Origin: Planctomycetota bacterium
GTDB taxonomy: Bacteria > Planctomycetota > UBA1135
Assembly (NCBI GenBank): GCA_002705055.1
Contig: PAHY01000052.1
Span: 1-64,000 of the forward strand
Direction of reading: 5' to 3'
Length of the DNA stretch: 64,000 nt
In this document: piece by piece, positions 49,147-57,336 of the stretch
Numbering within the stretch: the first letter of the stretch is position 1
Layout: every line of letters begins with the position of its first letter
The notes under the pieces: generated by a model
What the model saw: only the letters and a program-made list of their open reading frames with translations
What the model was told of the DNA's origin: nothing
Database searches by the model: none
Translations under genes and position numbers: made by a program

Positions 49147-52100
49147 ATGATCAATCATCTGATTGCGTGGTCGCTGCGGCGCCGCTTCGCGGTGCTGCTC
49201 GCCTCCTTGGCGCTGCTGGTATACGGCGGATACACGGCGTGGAAGATGCCGGTCGACGTCTTCCCGGATCTCACGGCACCGACGGTCACCATCATCGTCG
49301 AGGGGCATGGCATGGCTCCCGAAGAGATGGAGTCGCTCGTCACTTTCCCGGTCGAGACTGCGGTCAACGGCGCAACCGATGTGCGCCGCGTGCGTTCGGC
49401 GACGGCGGTGGGGATCGCGGTGATCTGGGTCGAGTTCGAATGGGGAACCGAGATCCATCGCGCCCGGCAGACGGTCAACGAACGCCTCGCGACCGTGGCC
49501 AACAGCCTGCCCGAGCAGGTCGAAGCTCCGGTGCTGGCGCCGATCTCTTCGATGATGGGGGAGATCCTGTTCGTCGGGCTGACTTCGGACGACGACGACG
49601 GTCTGAAGCTGCGCGAGGTCGCAGACCTGCAGATCCGTCGCCGGCTGCTGGCCGTGGAGGGCGTCTCGCTGGTCACGCCGATCGGCGGTGATGTGCGGCA
49701 GTACCAGGTGATCCTCGCGCCGCAGCGACTGCGGGCCCTGGGGGTCACGCGCGCGCAGGTCGCCGAGGCGCTACGCAGCAATAACGAGAACGTGTCGGCC
49801 GGCTTCCTGCTGGAAGGGGGGACGGAGACCCTGCTGCGCGGGATCGGTCGCTACGAGACGCTCGAGCAGATCGCGTCGACGGTGGTGGATCGAAGCGAGC
49901 AGCGTTCGATTACGGTCGAGGATCTGGGCATCGTGACGATGGGCGCCGCGATCAAGCGCGGCACGGCAGCGGTGACCACGCGCGATGAGGAGGGCGCCTC
50001 GAAGGTGCAGCCGGGAGTCGTGCTGGCCATCCAGAAGCAGCCCAGCGCCAATACCCTGGCGCTGACGCGCACCCTCGACCAGGTGCTGGACGAGATGCAG
50101 CCGACCCTGCCCGAGGGAATGCAGATTCACAAGAATCTGTTCCGGCAGTCGGACTTCATCGAGCACTCGATCTCGAACACGACCGCGGCCCTCGTCGAAG
50201 GCGCCCTGTTCGTGGTCGTGATCGTGGTGCTGTTCCTGGCCAGCCTGCAGGCCAGCGTGATCACGCTGCTGGCGATGCCGATCTCGCTGCTGGTTGCGGT
50301 CCTGGTCATGTCGCTGTTCGGCGTGAGCATCAACACGATGACGCTCGGCGGCATGGCGATCGCCATCGGTTCGCTGGTCGATGACGCGATCATCGACGTC
50401 GAGAACGTGGTCCGCCGACTGCGCGAGAATCGCACGCGGCCAAAGGAGCAACGCCTGTCCTCCCTGCGCGTGATCTACCTAGCCAGCGCCGAGGTGCGCA
50501 CTTCGATCGTGCTGGCGACCTGCATCATTCTGCTGGTCTTCGCGCCGCTGTTCTTCCTCACGGGGGTCGAGGGGCGCCTGCTGGTGCCGCTGGGCCTGGC
50601 CTTCTGCGTCTCGCTGGCGGCTTCGCTGCTGACGGCGCTGACGCTGACGCCAGCCTTGTGCGCGGTGCTGCTGCCGCGCAGCAAGACGATCCGGACCGCG
50701 CACGAGCCAGCGGTCATTCGCCTGCTCAAGCGGAGCTACGCCGGGCCGCTCGCGTTCGCGATGCGCCACCCCTGGATGGTGCTGGCGCCGACTCTGATCG
50801 CGTTCGTCCTGGCGGTGGTCACGGCGGGGCGCATGGGCAAGAACTTCCTGCCCGAGTTCAACGAAGGGGCGCTGGTGGTGGGCCTCGTGTCGCTTCCTGG
50901 CACCTCGCTTGAGCAAAGTGATTTCCTGGCCGTCCTCGCGGAGGACCGCCTGGCGCAGTTCCCCGAAGTCGTCGCGATGGCCCGCCGCACCGGGCGCGCC
51001 GAGGCGGACGAGCACGTGCAGGGGGTGGAGTCCAGCGAGATCGAGATGATGCTCGACATGGATGCTCCACTGGCGCAGGGTCTGCCCAAGCGCAGCAAGG
51101 GGGAGCTGCTGGACGCCATGCGGCAGGAGCTCGCCGGAGTCCCCGGCCTGGAGGCGACCTTCGGCCAGCCGATCAGCCACCGCGTCGATCACATGCTGTC
51201 TGGCACGCGCGCCAATCTCGCGATCAAGATCTTCGGCGAGGACCTCGCGACCTTGCGGACGCTCGCGGCCCAGGTCGAGGCCGAGCTGGGCCGGATTCCC
51301 GGCGTGGTGGACCTGTCGACGGAACAGCAGGTCGAGATCGGGCAGCTGCGGGTCGAGTTCGACCGCGCGGCGCTGGCGCGTTTTGGCATCCCGCTCGCCG
51401 AAGCAGCGCGCGCGCTGGAGACGGCGTATCAGGGCGAAGTGGTGGGCCAGATCTTCAAGGGGCGTCAGACCTACGACCTCAGCCTGCGCCTCGCCGACGG
51501 CGAGGGTGCGCGTCGGGACGCGCTGGAAGACATCCTGCTCGACACGCCGGACGGCGCCAAGGTGCCGCTCGGGGTACTGGCGCGGATGGTGGATGACCGC
51601 GGGCCGAACGTGATCATGCGCGAGGATGTCCAGCGCAAGATCGTCGTGATGTGCAACGTCGCCGACCGCGCGATGACCGAGGTCGTCGCCGACGCGCGCA
51701 CTGCAATCGAAGAGCGCGTGCCGATGCCGCCGGGCTACTTCGTGCAGTACGGGGGCCAGTTCGAGACGGCGACGGCTGCCAACCAGCGGCTGGCGGTGCT
51801 GGGCGCGCTGGCGATCCTAGGCATCGCGCTTCTGCTCGGTTCGATGTTCCGCTCGGTGCGCGAGGTGCTGCTGATCATGCTCAATCTGCCGCTGGCGCTG
51901 ATCGGCGGAGTGGCCGGCGTGGCGCTGAGCGGGGGCGTCATCTCGATCGCCTCGATCATTGGCTTCGTCTCCGTCTTCGGCATCGCGGCGCGCAACGGGA
52001 TCATGCTGGTCTCCCACGTGCGACACCTGCAGGAGGAAGAAGGGGTCGAGGACTTCGTCGAAGCGGTGCGGCGCGGTGCCATGGAGCGCCTCGCGCCCAT

Positions 52101-53709
52101 CCTGATGACCGCGCTCTCGGCAGGCCTGGCGCTGATCCCGCTCGCGCTGCGCGGCGATGACCCCGGAACGGAGATCCTCACCCCGATGGCGATCGTGATT
52201 CTGTTCGGTCTGATCTCATCGACCTTCCTCAACATGGTGGTCGTCCCGGCGCTGTTTGTGCGCATCGGCCGACCGGTGCGGGAGATCCCGGATCCGGAAC
52301 GCCCTACAGGGGGCGAGGGCACGCCGCAGCCGGGCCTGGCCGTGGCGCTGCTCCTGGTCAGCGGGGTGGTGTTGGGATCCTGCGCGCAGGTCGCGCCGGA
52401 GGAGGATTACCGGCGCACCGCCGCAGCTCTGCAGGAGGCCAGCGGCCGGGCGGACTGGGCCTCGCCCACAGAGAAAGCCCTCGATGCCGAAGCGATCGAG
52501 GCGCTGTTCGCCGAGGGGCTCAGCATGGAGGAGGCGCTGCAGATCACGCTGCAGGCGCAGCCTCGTTTGCGGGCCCGCTATCTCGAGGTCGGCGTCGCGC
52601 ACGCCGAGTTCGTCCAGGCGAAGCTGCTGGCCAATCCCTTCTTCGACTTCGCGGCGCGCTTTCCCAGCGGCGGCGGTGGGACCGTGCTCGAGGCGATTCT
52701 TGGTTTTGAGCTGCTCGACCTCTGGCAGGCGCCGCGCCGCCGCGCCTGGGCCGAGCGTCAGCTCGATGCGACGGTCCTGCAGATCGCCTGGGAGGCAAGC
52801 GCCGCGCTCGATCAGACTCGGCACGCCTACCTGCAGGTCGTTACGGCGGATGTCGCGCTCGCGCTGGAACAGGAGTTGGCGACCCACGCTCGTGCGCAGC
52901 AGGAGCTGGTGGAGCAGCGGCGTCAGGCCGGCGCGGCCGATCTTGCGGCGGTGCAGCGTGCAGCGCTGGAGACCAGCGAGGCGGAGCTTGCGGTCCAGTC
53001 CGCGGCGCTGGCGGCGACCCGCGCGCGGAGCGAACTGGGGAAGGCGCTCGGCTGGTCGGGTTCGCTGGACGGCATCGCGCTGCAGGACGACACCTTCGGC
53101 GCCTGGCTGGTCGCGCTGCAGGAGGATTCCGCCCTGGCCTTCAGCGAGGAAGGGCTGAGGCAGGATCTGGCGGGCCGCCTCGACCTGCGGGCGCTGCGTC
53201 AGTCGGTCGAAGCTCTCGAAGCGCGCCTCGCCTGGGAGGAGGCGCGGGTCTTCCCGCGCGCTTCGGCCGGCCTCAACTTCGAGCGCAGCGGGGGCGTGAA
53301 AGAGCTCGGTCCGGCGCTCTCGGTGCAGCTGCCGGTCTTCGATCGCAATCAGGCTCAAATCGCTCGCGCCGAGCTGCTGCTTGAGCAGGCCCGCCTGCTC
53401 GAACAGGCGGCCTGCGCGGACGCCGCCCAGGATCTGCGCCTCGCCTGGCAGCGCTTTGAACAGGACCGGCGGGCGCTGGTCGACACAGGCAGAACCCTGC
53501 ACGAAGCCGCGCGCGGCGTCGAGCAGAGCGTCGAAGAGGCTCGGCAGATCGGCGCCGCGACTCAGATGGACGTGCTGCGCGCGCGGGCCGATCGACTGCG
53601 CGTCGAGCGTACGATGCTGCAGCTGCGCGCCGAGTTCGCCTTGGCTGCGTCGGCGCTGGAACGTGAACGGGGCCGTCCCCTGCTCGTTGTCCCGGAGACC
53701 TCGGAATGA
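49147..53709 (+). CDS. HME-type RND efflux permease (CusA/CzcA family) fused in frame to TolC/CzcC-like outer-membrane factor
   Basis: Single 1520-aa ORF. N-terminal part: MINHLIAWSLRRRFAVLLASLALLVYGGYTAWKMPVDVFPDL..., ends near LFVRIGRPVREIPDPE. Then GLAVALLLVSGVVLGSCAQVAPEEDYRR lipobox and OMF helices with ALQITLQAQPRLRARYLEVGVAHAEFVQAKLLANPFFDF. Confidence 0.88.
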   Translation: MINHLIAWSLRRRFAVLLASLALLVYGGYTAWKMPVDVFPDLTAPTVTIIVEGHGMAPEEMESLVTFPVETAVNGATDVRRVRSATAVGIAVIWVEFEWGTEIHRARQTVNERLATVANSLPEQVEAPVLAPISSMMGEILFVGLTSDDDDGLKLREVADLQIRRRLLAVEGVSLVTPIGGDVRQYQVILAPQRLRALGVTRAQVAEALRSNNENVSAGFLLEGGTETLLRGIGRYETLEQIASTVVDRSEQRSITVEDLGIVTMGAAIKRGTAAVTTRDEEGASKVQPGVVLAIQKQPSANTLALTRTLDQVLDEMQPTLPEGMQIHKNLFRQSDFIEHSISNTTAALVEGALFVVVIVVLFLASLQASVITLLAMPISLLVAVLVMSLFGVSINTMTLGGMAIAIGSLVDDAIIDVENVVRRLRENRTRPKEQRLSSLRVIYLASAEVRTSIVLATCIILLVFAPLFFLTGVEGRLLVPLGLAFCVSLAASLLTALTLTPALCAVLLPRSKTIRTAHEPAVIRLLKRSYAGPLAFAMRHPWMVLAPTLIAFVLAVVTAGRMGKNFLPEFNEGALVVGLVSLPGTSLEQSDFLAVLAEDRLAQFPEVVAMARRTGRAEADEHVQGVESSEIEMMLDMDAPLAQGLPKRSKGELLDAMRQELAGVPGLEATFGQPISHRVDHMLSGTRANLAIKIFGEDLATLRTLAAQVEAELGRIPGVVDLSTEQQVEIGQLRVEFDRAALARFGIPLAEAARALETAYQGEVVGQIFKGRQTYDLSLRLADGEGARRDALEDILLDTPDGAKVPLGVLARMVDDRGPNVIMREDVQRKIVVMCNVADRAMTEVVADARTAIEERVPMPPGYFVQYGGQFETATAANQRLAVLGALAILGIALLLGSMFRSVREVLLIMLNLPLALIGGVAGVALSGGVISIASIIGFVSVFGIAARNGIMLVSHVRHLQEEEGVEDFVEAVRRGAMERLAPILMTALSAGLALIPLALRGDDPGTEILTPMAIVILFGLISSTFLNMVVVPALFVRIGRPVREIPDPERPTGGEGTPQPGLAVALLLVSGVVLGSCAQVAPEEDYRRTAAALQEASGRADWASPTEKALDAEAIEALFAEGLSMEEALQITLQAQPRLRARYLEVGVAHAEFVQAKLLANPFFDFAARFPSGGGGTVLEAILGFELLDLWQAPRRRAWAERQLDATVLQIAWEASAALDQTRHAYLQVVTADVALALEQELATHARAQQELVEQRRQAGAADLAAVQRAALETSEAELAVQSAALAATRARSELGKALGWSGSLDGIALQDDTFGAWLVALQEDSALAFSEEGLRQDLAGRLDLRALRQSVEALEARLAWEEARVFPRASAGLNFERSGGVKELGPALSVQLPVFDRNQAQIARAELLLEQARLLEQAACADAAQDLRLAWQRFEQDRRALVDTGRTLHEAARGVEQSVEEARQIGAATQMDVLRARADRLRVERTMLQLRAEFALAASALERERGRPLLVVPETSE

Positions 53710-54044
53710 AACTCCCCTCCCGACTCCGTGTCCTCACCACCTTCGGCGCGCTGGTGGTGATCAGCGGGGTCTATCGCAAGGTGAGCGGCCCCGAGGGCTG
53801 GCCGGCCTTCTGGTTTGGAGTCGTGGACGGCTCGATCATGTTGCTGGGGGCTGCGCTGGTGCGCGCACATCGGCCGCGGGCGGGCTATCTGATCGGCGGC
53901 ACCGCGCTCGCCTTCGTGGTCGGCTGGTTCGGCTATGAATGCCTGATCAAGAAGCCCTGGGCCGAGGTCGAATGGCGGCCTCTGACCGAGCTGATCCTCG
54001 GCACGGTCGCTGCTGTGCTGCTGCTGTTGCCGCGCAAGCGCTAA
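53706..54044 (+). CDS. Small membrane protein of efflux operon, unknown function
   Basis: ATGA overlap with RND-OMF gene; four hydrophobic segments. Confidence 0.65.
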   Translation: MKLPSRLRVLTTFGALVVISGVYRKVSGPEGWPAFWFGVVDGSIMLLGAALVRAHRPRAGYLIGGTALAFVVGWFGYECLIKKPWAEVEWRPLTELILGTVAAVLLLLPRKR

Positions 54045-54478
54045 GGCGCGGCTTCTTCGCTGGCCTCGCCCAGATCCAGGGCGCGGCGCATGCCGTTGCC
54101 GCGCGCCTCGCTCAGCTCGCGCTCCAGCCACGACTTGGCGAGCTCCAACGCCTGGAAAGTCCGGAAGGATGCCTGCTGCACCTGGGCCATCGTCTCGAGG
54201 GCGCGGCAGAGTTCGGGCTCGCCGGTGGGGTAGAGCGCCACCCCGATCGCGGCGCAGCCAGGCATATGAAAGACCTGCGCCATGGCGTCCTCATCCATGC
54301 TGTGCGGATGGCGGCAATGTCCGAGGACCACGTACGGAGCCTGAAGCTGGGGCTCAAGCAGCTGCATCATTTCGGTGCAGTGCTCCACGCGGAAGTCGAC
54401 GCCGGGGGCGATCTCAACCTCGACCCAATGGGACGAGCCAAGATAAAGCGTGCCGAAGCTGGCTTGAATCGTGGTCAT
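54041..54478 (-). CDS. Conserved hypothetical protein
   Basis: Start MTTIQASFGTLYLGSSHWVEVEIAPGVDF; no family recognised. Confidence 0.5.
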   Translation of the reverse strand: MTTIQASFGTLYLGSSHWVEVEIAPGVDFRVEHCTEMMQLLEPQLQAPYVVLGHCRHPHSMDEDAMAQVFHMPGCAAIGVALYPTGEPELCRALETMAQVQQASFRTFQALELAKSWLERELSEARGNGMRRALDLGEASEEAAP

Positions 54479-54769
54479 GAAAGGACGGAGACTGCGGCGG
54501 TCGCGCGCGGGACGCAGGACGGCCGGAACGAAAAGGAACGAACGGAAAGGCGACGCGATGGGGTCGAGTCGCACTCCTGGGGAGGAGGGGTCGAAAGCAA
54601 GGCCTCCGACCACTCTCGATCTTGTCGCAGTTTTTCCTAGAACACAATTCGATTCTGACGATTCGAATCCGATTTCGTGCGGGAGCTCGTCTTCCTCGCC
54701 CGTTCTCGCGCGATCCGGAGTCCGCAAGCAGGATCAAGCGGCGCCTCCGTCGCGCGCCATACTGGGGCC

Positions 54770-55627
54770 ATGACCGAGCAGGACCCGCCGGAGTGGCTGA
54801 CGCGCATCGCCCGCGCGCAGCGCCTGCTGGAGCAGCGCTTGGACGAGGATGTATCACTCGACGAGCTCGCTGCGGCGGCCTGCTACTCGAGCTTCCACTT
54901 TCATCGGCTGTTCCGCGCGGCCACCGGCGAGACGGTGCGCCAGCAGCTGCGTCGGCTGCGCCTTGAGCGCGCGGCGGGGCAGCTGGTCCACACGCAGGAC
55001 GAGATCCTGCCGATCGCGATCGCGGCAGGCTACGGCAGTCACGAAGCATTCACCCGCGCCTTTCAGGCGCACTTCGACGCTTCGCCCTCGGTGTTCCGCA
55101 CCGAGCAGCGTGAGATCCGCAAAGCTCCTCTCCCGACCATGTCCGACGTCCCCGTCCGAATCGAAACCCGTCCCACCGAACACATCGCCTTCGTCCGCCA
55201 TGTCGGCCCCTACATCGGCGCCAAGGATGCCTGGCAGAGCCTGATGAAGTGGGGCTGGAAGAAGATGCTGTTTGGCAAGAAGCCCGAACTCTACGGCCTG
55301 GCCTACGACGACCCGCAGGTCACCGACGAGAACCAGTGCCGCTACGAGGCCTGCATGGTGGTCAAGCCGGGCACCAAGGTGAAGCCACCGGTCGAGACGC
55401 GGGATCAGCCCGGCGCGACCTTTGCGGTTTACACCCACAAAGGTCCGTATGAGGAGTTTCAGCAGGCCTACGCCTTGCTGGTCGGGCGCATCGAGTCCGG
55501 TCCGATCGACGGCCAGCAGTATTGCTTCGCCGATCCGCCGGCGCTGGAGATCTACGTCAACGACCCGCGCAAGACGAAGCCGGAAGATCTGATTTCCGAG
55601 ATCTGGATGCCGGTCAAGCCGGTCTAG
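54770..55627 (+). CDS. AraC-family HTH regulator with GyrI-like small-molecule-binding domain
   Basis: LDELAAAACYSSFHFHRLFRAATGETVRQQLRRLRLERAAGQL; C-terminal GyrI-like PVRIETRPTEHIAFVRHVGPYIGAKDAWQSL. Confidence 0.92.
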   Translation: MTEQDPPEWLTRIARAQRLLEQRLDEDVSLDELAAAACYSSFHFHRLFRAATGETVRQQLRRLRLERAAGQLVHTQDEILPIAIAAGYGSHEAFTRAFQAHFDASPSVFRTEQREIRKAPLPTMSDVPVRIETRPTEHIAFVRHVGPYIGAKDAWQSLMKWGWKKMLFGKKPELYGLAYDDPQVTDENQCRYEACMVVKPGTKVKPPVETRDQPGATFAVYTHKGPYEEFQQAYALLVGRIESGPIDGQQYCFADPPALEIYVNDPRKTKPEDLISEIWMPVKPV

Positions 55628-57336
55628 AGCGGCGGTAGCGCGTCGCCAGGCTGCCAGTGGGCGGCCTGCAGCGCGGCGATCCACTCGAGCACGCGGGCGC
55701 GTTCGTCCTGGCAGAGCAGCATCAGCAGGTCGCCGGGCTGCGCCCAGCGGAAGGCGTCGCGGACAGCGTCGAGTTCGGTGGCCGCGTGACTGAAGTTGCC
55801 CTCCTGCGCACCGGCTCGGCGCAGCTCGTCTTCGATGATGCCCGGGACCTCGCCCGGCTCGCGACCGCGCAGGTAGTTGTGCATCTCCTTGATGACAATC
55901 AGATCGGGCGAGGCTTCCCAGGTGCTGCGGGCGAGCGCGCGGATCGACTCGTCCTCGCGGTCGCCGGCCTGGCCGATCAGCACCGCTTTGCGCGCCGCCG
56001 GCAGCTGCTGCATGAGCGCGAAGACCGCGTCGAAGCCATGCGGATTGTGAGCGTAGTCGACGATGGCTGTCAGGCCGCCGAGCTCGAAGCGATTCAGCCG
56101 GCCGGGGTTGTCGTCCACGCTGTTCTGGAAGCCGCGCAGGCCGGCGCGGATGTGCTCCAGGGAAAAGCCGAGCTGGCGCGCGATCGCGGCCGCGGCCAGC
56201 GCGTTGGCGATGTTGTAGCGCGCGGCGCCGCCCATCGTCACGGGAACATCCTGCACCGGCAGGATCGGCTCGGTCTGCGTTCCGTCGCGGAAGATCAGCT
56301 GATCGCCTTCGAGCAGCGCGGCGCTGCCGCCCGCGGCCAGGTGTTTCTGCACGCGCGGCGAATCAGGCGACAGGCTGAACCAAACCACCGGCTTGGCCAG
56401 GGCATCGCCCCGCGCGGCCACGTGTTCGTCGTCGGCGTTGAGCACGACCGTGTCGGCGGCGCGCGTGACCGTGAACTTGCCTTCCGCCAGGCCAGCCAGG
56501 CTGCCCACGCCCCACTCGCCGAGATGGTCATCACCGACGTTGAGCACCGCCGCGACCTCGCAGCGTTCGACGGCCAGGCCGCGGCGCAGCATGCCGCCGC
56601 GCGCCGTTTCGAGGATGCCGACTTCGGTCTTCGGGTGGCGCAGTACCAGGCGCGCGCCGCCCGGGCCGGACCAGTCCCCGGAGTCGACGAGTTCGTCGCC
56701 CACGCGCACGCCGTCGGTGGAGGAGGTGCCCGGCACTTTGCCCGCCGCCGTGGCGACCGCCGCCACCAGTCGGCCCGTCGTCGTCTTGCCGTTGGTGCCG
56801 GTGATCAGCGCGCAGGGGATGTCGTGGACCCTCGACCAGTCGATATCGACCGGGCGCGGCAGCGCGTTGACCGGCCAGGTCTGGGAGCCGGTGCCCAGCC
56901 CGATCGAAGCATGGTCGTCGTCGGAGAGAAAGGCGACCCCGTGCGCGTGCGCGTCCTTGCGCAGCCGCAGCAGCGGAGGATTGCGCTCTTCGCCGATCTC
57001 CTTGCGCAGGGCTTGCGCCTCCGATTCGAGGTCGGGGGCAGCCTCGCCCTGCACCGCGGCGCAGGCCGCCGCCCAGGCGCTCTCGTTGACCTCCGTCGCC
57101 GCGTAAAGCGCGTCGAGCGGCGCGCTGATGGCGAGGCTCGCGCCGTCGCGCGACAGCCGCACCATCGTGTCCTGGTCGGTCCAGCCGACCGCGTCCAGGC
57201 GCGCCCGCGCCGCCAGCTTCCACGCCTCGACCAGGCCGGGGAGAAGCTCGGGGCGGGCGGTCACGTCGACCACCGCGCCCGGGCGCTCCCACAGAATGTT
57301 GGCTCCGGGAAGGCGACGCGAGTCGAGCAGTTCCAT
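55624..57336 (-). CDS. Mur ligase family protein related to the Mur half of cyanophycin synthetase, no ATP-grasp domain
   Basis: MELLDSRRLPGANILWERPGAVVDV; LITGTNGKTTTGRLVAAVA; ETARGGMLRRGLAVERCEVAAVLNVGDDHLGEWG; VDYAHNPHGFDAVF. Confidence 0.88.
   Translation of the reverse strand: MELLDSRRLPGANILWERPGAVVDVTARPELLPGLVEAWKLAARARLDAVGWTDQDTMVRLSRDGASLAISAPLDALYAATEVNESAWAAACAAVQGEAAPDLESEAQALRKEIGEERNPPLLRLRKDAHAHGVAFLSDDDHASIGLGTGSQTWPVNALPRPVDIDWSRVHDIPCALITGTNGKTTTGRLVAAVATAAGKVPGTSSTDGVRVGDELVDSGDWSGPGGARLVLRHPKTEVGILETARGGMLRRGLAVERCEVAAVLNVGDDHLGEWGVGSLAGLAEGKFTVTRAADTVVLNADDEHVAARGDALAKPVVWFSLSPDSPRVQKHLAAGGSAALLEGDQLIFRDGTQTEPILPVQDVPVTMGGAARYNIANALAAAAIARQLGFSLEHIRAGLRGFQNSVDDNPGRLNRFELGGLTAIVDYAHNPHGFDAVFALMQQLPAARKAVLIGQAGDREDESIRALARSTWEASPDLIVIKEMHNYLRGREPGEVPGIIEDELRRAGAQEGNFSHAATELDAVRDAFRWAQPGDLLMLLCQDERARVLEWIAALQAAHWQPGDALPPL

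Noticed and set aside
54651-54675. tRNA T-arm-like sequence GATTCGAATCCG
   Set aside because: No acceptor, D or anticodon arms could be assembled around it; better described as a palindrome.
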